DNA from: CAZLLV01 sp964560325
GTDB taxonomy: Bacteria; Acidobacteriota; Thermoanaerobaculia; Multivoradales; DATKCC01
Reading direction: 5' to 3'
Assembly: GCA_964560325.1 (NCBI GenBank)
Contig: CAZLLV010000523.1
Location: forward strand, 1 to 12,168
DNA: 12,168 nucleotides
Shown here: positions 1-7,877 of the stretch, piece after piece
How positions within the stretch are numbered: the stretch's first letter is position 1
Layout of the letters: each line of letters starts with the position of its first letter
The notes under the pieces: generated by a model
The model's input: only the letters and a program-made list of their open reading frames with translations
The model's database searches: none
What the model was told of the DNA's origin: nothing
Translations under genes and position numbers: made by a program

Positions 1-173
1 GTGGTGAAGTCGTCGTTGTGCAGCAGCACCTTGTAGAGGCGGGGCCGCTTCGTACGGCGTCGCTCGTCGAGCACGAGCTCGTCGCGGTGGCCGGCTTCGT
101 CGCTCGGGCCCGCACCGAGAAGCGGACGGGAGGGCGGGGCCGGCAGCCTGCGGTCGGACCCCTTCCAAGTCAT
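1..173 (-). CDS. clpS: ClpS, ATP-dependent Clp protease adaptor (N-terminal part, cut by window edge)
   Basis: Translation of the minus strand from ATG 173-171 gives 57 full codons before the window ends. Residues 44-57 read PRLYKVLLHNDDFT, the conserved first strand of ClpS; N53, D54 and D55 match the Asn-Asp-Asp trio that contacts the N-degron amino group in characterised ClpS. The family hands proteins with bulky hydrophobic N-termini to ClpA/ClpC for degradation in the cytoplasm. The 43 residues before this block are Pro/Arg-rich and longer than the roughly 25 of E. coli ClpS, so the true start could lie downstream, for example GTG at 77-75. ATG 173 is favoured because a promoter-like TTGCCA-N17-TAGAGT ends 7 bases before it. 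The rest of the gene, and any clpA beside it, is outside the window. Confidence 0.88.
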   Translation of the reverse strand, partial: MTWKGSDRRLPAPPSRPLLGAGPSDEAGHRDELVLDERRRTKRPRLYKVLLHNDDFT

Positions 174-180
174 CGGCTCC

Positions 181-209
181 ACTCTAAGCAAGGTCGCCGC
201 GGTTGGCAA
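181..209 (-). promoter_or_regulatory. Putative sigma70-type promoter of clpS
   Basis: On the minus strand, TTGCCA (209-204) is followed by exactly 17 bases and then TAGAGT (186-181). This is the best -35/-10 match in the window, and an A/T-containing pair like this stands out in such GC-rich DNA. The expected transcription start, about 7 bases past the -10, falls at about 174, next to the ATG at 173, so the message would be leaderless or have only a base or so of leader. The -35 sits between two copies of CCGCGGT (197-203 and 211-217). Predicted from sequence only. Confidence 0.55.
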
Positions 210-217
210 GCCGCGGT
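197..217. repeat. Paired CCGCGGT repeat around the clpS -35 element
   Basis: CCGCGGT occurs at 197-203 and 211-217 as a direct repeat. Because the CCGCGG core is its own reverse complement, the two cores also form an inverted repeat with an 8-base spacer. That spacer contains the clpS -35 hexamer. The arrangement could be an operator for a dimeric regulator, but short GC palindromes arise often in DNA of this composition. Confidence 0.3.
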
Positions 218-253
218 CGGCGGCGGCCTCTCCCGGAGCGAGCGGCGGGTGCG

Positions 254-262
254 TGGTAGAGT
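254..262 (+). promoter_or_regulatory. Putative extended -10 promoter element of speA
   Basis: TGG-TAGAGT at 254-262 fits an extended -10 element (TGnTAnnnT), and its hexamer is identical to the clpS -10 on the other strand. No recognisable -35 lies 16-18 bases upstream. If used, transcription would start near 269 and give speA a leader of about 78 bases that begins within a perfect inverted repeat, CGCCGCG/CGCGGCG, at 266-280. Predicted only. Confidence 0.35.
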
Positions 263-346
263 CCCCGCCGCGCCGCGGCGTCCACGGGCCGGCCGGCGCC
301 CGCCCGCAGCGTCCCTTGCCATGCCTTCCGATTCGCGAGATCTCCG

Positions 347-2310
<1,964 letters not shown>

Positions 2311-2311
<1 letters not shown>

Positions 2312-3495
2312 TGACGGAGCGGGTCCTCACGAACGACGCCGAGGTCCGCGCGCTCGCGGCCACCCTGCGCGAGGCCGGCGCCATCGCCCTCGACCTGGAG
2401 TTCGTCTCCGAAGCGCGCTACGTGCCCGAGATCTGTCTCGCCCAGGTCGGCTGGGGCGACCCGGAGGCACCCGAGGTGGCGGCCGTCGATCCGCTCGCCG
2501 CCGACGCGACGCCGGTCCTGGAGCTGGTCGGCGACCCGGAGGTCGAGGTGGTCTTCCACGCCGCCCAGGCCGACCTGGCGCTCCTCGGGCAGCGGCTCGG
2601 CATCGCTGGCCGCAACGTCTACGACACGCAGATCGCGGCCGCCTTCCTCGGCCTCGGCGACCAGATCGGCTACGCCGGGCTGGTCTCTTCGCTCCTCGAC
2701 GTCGAGATCGACAAGGGGGCGCAGTTCACCGACTGGTGCAAGCGCCCGCTCTCCGACGAGCAGGTCCGCTACGCCCTCGACGACGTGCGCTACCTGATGA
2801 CCGCCTGGCCGCTCCTGCGCGCCCGGCTGGAGGAGGAGGGGCGGCTCGCCTGGGTCGAGGAGGAGACCGAGCGGCTGGCCGAGACCGCCGCCAACCGTAC
2901 GCCGCCGGAGGAGATGTACCGCCGGGTCAAGGGCGGCAACCGGCTGAAGGGCCAGTCGCTCGGCATCCTCCAGGCGCTCGCCGCCTGGCGCGAGCGGACC
3001 GCGCTCGACGGCAACCGCCCGCCGTCGTGGATCCTCCAGGACCGCTCGCTGATCGAGGTCGCCCGCCGCGCCCCGTCGAACGAGGGCGCCCTGGCTTCGA
3101 TCCGGGGCGTCAAGGAGGGGACGGTACGCCGCCACGGGCGCGAGATCCTCGACGCGATCCGCGAGGGGCAGAGTGCGCGCGTCGATGGCGGCCGCGGGGA
3201 ACGCCCGCTGCCGGACAAGGCGAAAGGCTGGTCGGTGCTCCTCTCCGGACTGGTCACGGCACGGGCGAAGGAGGCGGGGATCGCCACCCGTTTCGTCGCC
3301 ACCCGCGACGACGTCGAGCGGCTGGTGCGCTGGTGGCTGGAGGAGGACCGGGCGGCCGACCCGGACCTGCCGATCCTGCGTGGCTGGCGGCGGGAGCTCG
3401 CCGGCGAGGCCCTGCTCGGCTGGCTCTCGGGCGAGACCACGATCGCCATCGACGAGGGGTCGGACGCCGGCATCCGGCTGGCCGAGGGCGACTGA
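2311..3495 (+). CDS. rnd: Ribonuclease D (DEDDy 3'-5' exoribonuclease with HRDC domain)
   Basis: The protein has 394 residues (E. coli RNase D 375). All DEDDy exonuclease motifs are visible: D28 and E30 in ALDLEF (Exo I), D88 in HAAQADLALL with D105 in VYDTQ (Exo II region), and Y154-x3-D158 in YALDDVRYL (Exo III). These residues bind the two metal ions that cut RNA from the 3' end. Residues about 211-285 resemble an HRDC nucleic-acid-binding domain, and 300-394 look like a second, weaker HRDC-like helical region, as in E. coli RNase D. The known role is trimming 3' ends of tRNA precursors and other stable RNAs in the cytoplasm. The ATG overlaps the speA stop by one base (TGATG), with an AGGA at 2304-2307 inside speA as a likely ribosome-binding element. 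Downstream, 11 bases separate it from the flavin-reductase-like gene. Confidence 0.93.
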
Positions 3496-3506
3496 GCGAG
3501 CGCGCC

Positions 3507-4010
3507 ATGACGATCTCGTCCGAGGAGTTCCGCCAAGTCCTTCGGCACTACCCGTCCGGAGTCACCATCGTGGCGGTGCGCGCCGGCGAGGAGACGCACG
3601 GGCTGACCGTCTCGGCCTTCGCCTCGATCGCCCCCCAACCGCCCCTCGTCACCGTGATCGTCGACCACCGGCACCGCGCCTACCGGCTGCTAGAAAAAGA
3701 GGGCGCGGTCTTCTCCGTCAACATCCTGCGGCAGGACCAGGTGGAGCTCTCGAACCGCTTCGCCTGGGTGAAGGACGAGGACCGCTTCGCGGTCGGCGCG
3801 TGGGAGGAGGCGGCGACCGGAGCGCCGGTGCTGGCCGACGCGCTCGCCTGGATGGACTGCACGATCGACGGGCGCTACGCGACCGAGACCAACACGATCT
3901 ACGTCGGCCGCATCGAGGCGGCGCACGTGCCGAGACCGGACGCGCCGCCGCTCCTCTACTGGAACCGCGGCTACCGCCGCCTCGACCTGCGTGGCGGAGG
4001 CGACGAGTAA
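3507..4010 (+). CDS. Flavin reductase-like FMN-binding protein
   Basis: The protein has 167 residues, the normal size for the HpaC/DIM6/NTAB flavin-reductase-like family, small split-barrel proteins that bind FMN or FAD and often supply reduced flavin to a monooxygenase. Family landmarks are an N-terminal YPSGVTIV (15-22), HGLTVSAFASIAPQPPLV (31-48), which forms the isoalloxazine/phosphate site, VNIL (71-74), NRFAW (83-87) and a C-terminal IYVGRIEAA (131-139) with PLLYWNRGYRRL (148-159). Members usually have a Gly-Asp-His before the xxVGxV strand; here that position reads Glu-Thr-Asn (127-129). The true substrate is unknown and no partner monooxygenase lies in the window. It follows rnd by 11 bases with only a weak purine-rich stretch before ATG, so it is probably the last gene of the speA transcript. 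It could also be a flavoprotein of unrelated function. Confidence 0.85.
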   Translation: MTISSEEFRQVLRHYPSGVTIVAVRAGEETHGLTVSAFASIAPQPPLVTVIVDHRHRAYRLLEKEGAVFSVNILRQDQVELSNRFAWVKDEDRFAVGAWEEAATGAPVLADALAWMDCTIDGRYATETNTIYVGRIEAAHVPRPDAPPLLYWNRGYRRLDLRGGGDE

Positions 4011-4022
4011 GGCGGGGGACCG

Positions 4023-4901
4023 TCAGGAAGCGAGCCGGACGTCCGCCACCACGCCGAGGTGGTCGGAGAGCCGCGCTTCGAGCGTGCGGTAGCCGGTGAA
4101 CTCGAGGTCGTCCGAGATCAGCACCCAGTCGATCCGGCGCGCGGGGGCTCCGGCCGGGAAGGTCGGCTCTTCGAGCTCCGGCCGGTACGGCCGCACGTCG
4201 AGCAGCTCCTCGAACAGGCGGAAGGCCTCGGCCGTGCCCGCGCAGTTCATGTCGCCCAGCACCACCAGCGGCCGGTCGCGGCCTTCGAGCGCCTCGGCGA
4301 GGGCGAGCACCTGCTTGCGCCGCTCGCCCGGGTTCAAGAAATCGAGATGGAGCGACACCACGTCGATCGTCCGGCCCGCGCCGGGGATCTCGACCGCCGA
4401 GACCACGAAGCCCTTCGTGTCCCGCCAGTTGGCGGCGAACGGCTCCGAGACCGACTCGGAGAGCGGCAGGCGGGAGACGAGAGCGGTCCCCGAGGAGAGG
4501 TCGCCGAGCTGGTCGAACGGGTTGTGGTCGCCCCGGAAGCTGAACTCCAGGCTGGTCTCCTCGGCGAGGTGCGAGACGTGGTCGAAGTTGCCGCTCCAGG
4601 CCGACGGCCCGTCCGCCTCCTGGAGGGCCACCACGTCCGCTCGCTCGTGGCGCAGCACCTCGGCGATTCGGCCGAGGTTGCGCTCGACCGCGTCGCGCGG
4701 CAGGAGCGCCTGGTGGAAGGCGTCGGCGCGTCCGTGGGCCACGTTCCAGGTCACCAGCCGGAGGCTCCCCTCGGCGGGTGGCGCCGGGGCCTCCAGGAGG
4801 GTCTCGTCCAGCGTCGCGGTCGTGCGCGCCGCCTTCGACCCGGAGACGAACAGAATGAGCGTCAAAAGCAGGATCGAGCGCCCGCCGACCAGTCGTCGCA
4901 T
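4023..4901 (-). CDS. Exported endonuclease/exonuclease/phosphatase (EEP) family hydrolase
   Basis: From ATG 4901 the protein has 292 residues. The first 24 read as two arginines followed by a hydrophobic stretch ending VSGSKA, a signal peptide or membrane anchor. Residues 46-292 are a full EEP domain: N53 in TWNVAHG, E95 in LQEAD, H185 and D187 in SLHLD, D217 and N219 in GDMNC, D258 in RRIDWV, and the terminal D280-H281 in LSDHLGV. These are the metal- and phosphate-handling residues of the DNase I/exonuclease III/sphingomyelinase superfamily, so it should be active. Substrate cannot be told: nucleic acid, a phosphoinositide or a sphingolipid are all possible. The frame stays open to an ATG at 5015, but the signal sequence and a GGGAGG at 4922-4917 favour the shorter form. 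The gap from that Shine-Dalgarno to ATG is long (14 bases), while a CTG at 4910-4908 is ideally spaced. It converges on the flavin-reductase-like gene with a 12-base gap between stops. Confidence 0.85.
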   Translation of the reverse strand: MRRLVGGRSILLLTLILFVSGSKAARTTATLDETLLEAPAPPAEGSLRLVTWNVAHGRADAFHQALLPRDAVERNLGRIAEVLRHERADVVALQEADGPSAWSGNFDHVSHLAEETSLEFSFRGDHNPFDQLGDLSSGTALVSRLPLSESVSEPFAANWRDTKGFVVSAVEIPGAGRTIDVVSLHLDFLNPGERRKQVLALAEALEGRDRPLVVLGDMNCAGTAEAFRLFEELLDVRPYRPELEEPTFPAGAPARRIDWVLISDDLEFTGYRTLEARLSDHLGVVADVRLAS

Positions 4902-4916
4902 GGATGTCAGAAGAAC

Positions 4917-4922
4917 CTCCCT
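4917..4922 (-). promoter_or_regulatory. Strong Shine-Dalgarno sequence of the EEP gene
   Basis: The minus strand carries GGGAGG here, the clearest Shine-Dalgarno in the window. It lies 14 bases before ATG 4901 but 5 bases before an in-frame CTG (4910-4908). It argues against translation beginning at the distant ATG at 5015. Confidence 0.5.
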
Positions 4923-5009
4923 CTCGTGTCGTCCGAAGTGAAATGTCCGAGGCGGAGCCGAAGGGCCCCGCGTGCTGATTCCAACAAGGCGATGGGTCGA
5001 ATCCTTCCC

Positions 5010-5018
5010 TGACATAAT
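5010..5018 (+). promoter_or_regulatory. Putative extended -10 promoter element of the PAP2 gene
   Basis: TGA-CATAAT at 5010-5018 fits an extended -10 (TGn plus a hexamer one base from TATAAT). No good -35 is seen. If used, the transcript would start near 5025 and leave about 47 bases before ATG 5072. The surrounding 170 bases between the two divergent start codons (4902-5071) show nothing else that I can support. Confidence 0.35.
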
Positions 5019-5071
5019 CCCCCGGGGAGCCTGCGAGGCAGCGTCGACACCGCGCGGACTCCTGCCCTCCG

Positions 5072-6175
5072 ATGCCCCAGGCCCTCGCCGCCCGCGCCAC
5101 CCGCGCCGCCCGCACCAAGGCGCACTTCCTCGCTCCCCCGCCGGCCGACGAGGCCCGGGGGCGCCGCTGGCTGGGGCTCTTCTACCCGTTCGAGATCTAC
5201 ACCCTGGCGCTGGTCGCCGCCACGGTCCTCTTCCTCCGGTTCCGTGGGCTGCGGATCGACTGGGTGACGGTCGAGTACACGATCTACCCGATGGTCCCCC
5301 TGCTGCCCGGCGCTCTCTTCGCCGGGGTGGCGCTGCAAACGGTCTACCGGGGCCTCGCGGGGCGGTCCTTCGCCGCCGTGCGGGAGTACCTCGGCCGCGT
5401 CCTCACCCTCCGCTGGCTCGTCCTCTGGCTGCGCCTCTGGATCGCCGCCATGCTGATGACCTACGCCTACTTCTGGCTCAAGATCTCGGTACCGCTGGTC
5501 AACTACGCGGTCTGGGACCGGGAGCTCTGGAACCTCGACCTGCTCCTCCACGCCGGCGTCTCGCCCTCGATCTTCGTGACCCAGCTCTTCCGGGACTCGC
5601 CGCTGCTCCCCCTCCTCGACTCCTGGTACGGCCTCTGGGTCGACACGGTCTTCTACACGATGGCCTTCTTCGCGGCGCTTCCGGAGGAGCTCCCCCGGCG
5701 CCGCTTCATGGCCTCCTGCGTCTTCCTGTGGAGCCTCGGGTCGTGGCTCTACCTGGCGCTGCCCGCGCTCGGGCCGATCTACGCCTTTCCGCAAGTGTGG
5801 AACGATCTCCTCGATCAGATGCCGAGCGCCCGCGCCATGCAGATCCGCCTGTGGAGCAACTACCAGACCGTCCTCGGCGGACGGACCGGACCGCTCGATC
5901 GGTTCAACCCGACGCTCGGCGTGGCGGCGATGCCGAGCCTGCACGTCGCGGCGCACGGGCTCTGGGCGCTCTGGTGCCGGCGGCACGCCCGGCCGCTCTT
6001 CGTGCCCTTCGTGGTCGGCACGCTCCTCACGTTCATCGGCTCGATCCTCACCGGCTGGCACTACGCCGTCGACGCCTACGCCGGGCTCCTGCTCGCCTGG
6101 CTCTGCTACCGGCTGGCGATCGCCGGGGAGCCGGCGGCGGGCGGCGAGCGGCGCCAGGCGGCGGAGCCGACATGA
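5072..6175 (+). CDS. PAP2-superfamily membrane phosphatase/phosphotransferase, Aur1/Ipt1-like
   Basis: The 367-residue polytopic membrane protein has hydrophobic segments near 43-56, 73-92, 113-136, 189-202, 214-233, 308-328 and 335-350. The C-terminal half holds the PAP2 active-site motifs in the compact form seen in inositolphosphotransferase Aur1-type proteins: AMPSLHVAAHGLWALW (286-301) with H291, and GSILTGWHYAVDAYAG (323-338) with H330 and D334. Motif C1 (KxxxxxxRP) is not evident, as is common in the Aur1 branch. The family either removes a phosphate from a lipid or moves a phospho-head-group between lipids at the membrane surface. Substrate is not determinable here. The ATG lacks a Shine-Dalgarno and is preceded by a pyrimidine-rich CCCTCCG, so the start is less certain than the identity. 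Its last four bases (ATGA) overlap the start of the START-domain gene. Confidence 0.85.
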   Translation: MPQALAARATRAARTKAHFLAPPPADEARGRRWLGLFYPFEIYTLALVAATVLFLRFRGLRIDWVTVEYTIYPMVPLLPGALFAGVALQTVYRGLAGRSFAAVREYLGRVLTLRWLVLWLRLWIAAMLMTYAYFWLKISVPLVNYAVWDRELWNLDLLLHAGVSPSIFVTQLFRDSPLLPLLDSWYGLWVDTVFYTMAFFAALPEELPRRRFMASCVFLWSLGSWLYLALPALGPIYAFPQVWNDLLDQMPSARAMQIRLWSNYQTVLGGRTGPLDRFNPTLGVAAMPSLHVAAHGLWALWCRRHARPLFVPFVVGTLLTFIGSILTGWHYAVDAYAGLLLAWLCYRLAIAGEPAAGGERRQAAEPT

Positions 6176-6915
6176 CGCGCGCCCTCGCCGCCGTCCTGCT
6201 CCTCGCCGCGGGACTCCTGCCCGCCGCGGGACCGCCCGCGTACTGCGACGAGGGATCCGATCCGAGCGATCAGCGCGGCACGCCCCGGCTCTCGGCCGAC
6301 GAGTGGGCACGGCTGGAGCGGAGCGAGACGGTCGCCCGGCCGATCCCGATGGCGGGGGCCGACCAGCGGGCGGGGCTCGCCGTGCGGCTGGTCCGTCACG
6401 ACCCGGAGCGGGTCGTCCGGGCGGTCCGGGATCTCGACCACTGGAGCGAGTGGGTGCCGTTCCTGACGAGCTCGGAGCGGGCGACGGCGCCGGGGCCTCC
6501 CTCGCGCGAGCTCGCGTTCGACCTACCGTGGCCGCTGCGCGATCGCCACTACCGGGCGACCGTGCAGGCCGAGAGCTCGACGCCGGCCGCCCGAGCCGGG
6601 CCCTCCGGCGGGCCCGGCGACCAGGCCGGCGGCCGGGAGTGGCTCCTCTCCTGGCTCTCGCTCCCCGACTCCGGCAACGTCGAGTGGGCGCGCGGTTCGT
6701 TCCTGGTCCGCGAGCTCGGGGCCGAGCGGACGCTGGTCGTCTTCCGGAGCGCGACCGACCTGGGCGAGCCGCGCTTCGCCCGCTCGCTGCTCGACCGCGT
6801 GATGGAGGACAGCCTGCGCTGGGTGCTCGACGGCCTGGCGCAGCAGGCGGACCGGTGCCGCTACGCGGTCCCCTACCCCGACGGGTGCACCGAGGACCGG
6901 CCCTCTCGGCCGTAG
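6172..6915 (+). CDS. Secreted START/SRPBCC-fold lipid-binding-like protein
   Basis: The 247-residue protein starts with a Sec-type signal peptide (residues 1-23: basic MTR, hydrophobic Leu/Ala core, Ala at 23), so the mature protein should be periplasmic or exported. There is no lipobox. Residues about 42-229 fit the START branch of the SRPBCC fold: an N-terminal helix, the strand and helix AVRLVRHDPERVVRAVRDLDHWSEWVPF split over 70-97, the strand DLPWPLRDRHY (117-127), WARGSFLV (172-179) and a long C-terminal helix (202-226). Proteins of this fold enclose a hydrophobic ligand. Residues 134-155 form a Gly/Pro/Ala-rich insert coded by a perfect DNA inverted repeat. C25, C229 and C239 could allow a disulfide after export. 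ATGA coupling to the PAP2 gene suggests a joint role in envelope lipid handling, which is inference. The fold call rests on pattern and not on an invariant motif. Confidence 0.72.
   Translation: MTRALAAVLLLAAGLLPAAGPPAYCDEGSDPSDQRGTPRLSADEWARLERSETVARPIPMAGADQRAGLAVRLVRHDPERVVRAVRDLDHWSEWVPFLTSSERATAPGPPSRELAFDLPWPLRDRHYRATVQAESSTPAARAGPSGGPGDQAGGREWLLSWLSLPDSGNVEWARGSFLVRELGAERTLVVFRSATDLGEPRFARSLLDRVMEDSLRWVLDGLAQQADRCRYAVPYPDGCTEDRPSRP
6595..6618. repeat. Perfect 9-bp inverted repeat inside the START-domain gene
   Basis: GCCGGGCCC (6595-6603) and GGGCCCGGC (6610-6618) are exact reverse complements around TCCGGC. In frame they encode A142-G143-P144-S145-G146-G147-P148-G149, the core of the low-complexity insert. 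RNA from here would form a very stable hairpin within the coding region. Confidence 0.8.
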
Positions 6916-6916
6916 A

Positions 6917-7822
6917 TCACCCCTCCTGCCAGCGTGGAATGCGGTCGCGGATCTTGTCGAATCCGAGCCGCTCGAACAGCGGGTCGATCGCCGCCGGGTC
7001 GGCGCCCTCGTAGGCGAGCTCGTCGAGCGAAGCCTCGGCCGGTGCCTCGATCGCCGCCGTCGCCAGGCGTTTCGAGAGGAACGCCTGCTCCCGGTGCTCC
7101 TCGAGCTTGCGGGCGCACGAGGCGGCGCCGCGGAGATCGAGGCCGGGCACCTCGCCCAGCCGCTCGTAGACCGTCTCCAGGTCGCCGAACGCGGCGAGCA
7201 GCGCGACCGCCGTCTTCTTCCCCACCCCCGGCACGCCGGGGATCGAGTCGACCGGATCGCCGGCCAGGCCGAGGAAGTCGGGGATCTGCTCCGGACGGAC
7301 GCCGAACTTCGCCACCACCTCGGCCGGCCCGTAGCGCTCCTCCTTCGAGAAGTCGAGCAGGCTGACCCGGTCGGTCACGAGCTGGGCGAGGTCCTTGTCC
7401 GAGGTCACGATCACCGCTCCGTGCCCCGCCTCCTCGAGACCGCCCGGGCGGCGCAGGAGAGCCGCGATCAGGTCGTCCGCCTCGTAGCGCTCGTCGATGA
7501 AGCGAGCGGCTCCGAACGCCCCGGCGAGCGCGTAGCAGTCGTCGATCTGCGCCTCCAGCTCCGGCGGCGGCAGCTCACGACCCGACTTGTACCCGGGGTA
7601 GAGCTCGTTGCGGAAGCTGGTCGTGAGGCTGCGGTCGAAGGCGAACGCGAGGTGGGTCGGGCTCTCGGTCTCGATCAGCTTGATCAGAAAACCGGCGAAG
7701 CCGTAGGCCGCGTTGACCGGACGGCCGTCCGGATCGGTGATCGAGTCGGGCAGCGCGAAGAAGGCCCGGAAGACGTACGGGCTCGCGTCGACCAGGTGGA
7801 CGGTCGCGGGGTCGGGTGCCAT
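6917..7822 (-). CDS. Stand-alone 5'-3' exonuclease (DNA polymerase I N-terminal / flap-endonuclease type)
   Basis: The 301-residue protein is collinear with the 5'-nuclease domain of DNA polymerase I and has no polymerase domain. Active-site residues are all present: D12 in LVDAS, D63 in FAFDR, YKSGR (78-82), E114, D116 and D117 in YEADDL, D142 and D144 in TSDKDL, and D189 and D192 in GLAGDPVDSIPG. The helix-hairpin-helix VPGVGKKTA follows (197-205). The family removes RNA primers or 5' flaps during replication and repair. Similar free-standing proteins include E. coli Xni/ExoIX and Bacillus YpcP; with both metal-site clusters intact this one resembles the active type more than Xni. No Shine-Dalgarno precedes ATG, but TATGAT lies 9 bases upstream of it. 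Its stop is one base from the stop of the convergent START-domain gene. Confidence 0.92.
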   Translation of the reverse strand: MAPDPATVHLVDASPYVFRAFFALPDSITDPDGRPVNAAYGFAGFLIKLIETESPTHLAFAFDRSLTTSFRNELYPGYKSGRELPPPELEAQIDDCYALAGAFGAARFIDERYEADDLIAALLRRPGGLEEAGHGAVIVTSDKDLAQLVTDRVSLLDFSKEERYGPAEVVAKFGVRPEQIPDFLGLAGDPVDSIPGVPGVGKKTAVALLAAFGDLETVYERLGEVPGLDLRGAASCARKLEEHREQAFLSKRLATAAIEAPAEASLDELAYEGADPAAIDPLFERLGFDKIRDRIPRWQEG

Positions 7823-7829
7823 GGCCGGG

Positions 7830-7871
7830 CGATCATACCGGCGCCCGATCGACTTCGACTCGGTAGGATCG
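7830..7871. promoter_or_regulatory. Symmetric divergent promoter between the exonuclease and GT-C genes
   Basis: The 55 bases between the two start codons hold two -10-like hexamers facing apart: TATGAT on the minus strand (7837-7832), 9 bases before the exonuclease ATG, and TAGGAT on the plus strand (7864-7869), 8 bases before the GT-C gene GTG. Each lies in CGGTAnGATCG (minus 7840-7830, plus 7861-7871), so the pair is an 11-bp inverted repeat with one mismatch and a 20-base centre. No consensus -35 is visible on either side, and the two -35 regions would overlap. Confidence 0.45.
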
Positions 7872-7877
7872 GCCGCG

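Noticed and set aside
263..346. Riboswitch or attenuator in the speA leader
   Set aside because: Short GC palindromes are present (266-280 and around 286-301), but there is no conserved aptamer pattern, leader peptide or terminator that I can recognise.
4902..5015. Longer form of the EEP protein starting at ATG 5015
   Set aside because: It would place 38 polar residues ahead of a clear signal peptide, and a strong Shine-Dalgarno lies inside the extension. It is not fully excluded.
7713..7877. Longer GT-C protein starting at ATG 7713 or 7821
   Set aside because: The 7713 form would overlap the exonuclease coding region on the other strand with unrelated sequence. The 7821 ATG is part of the palindrome CCATGG that makes the exonuclease start and precedes the promoter-like box.
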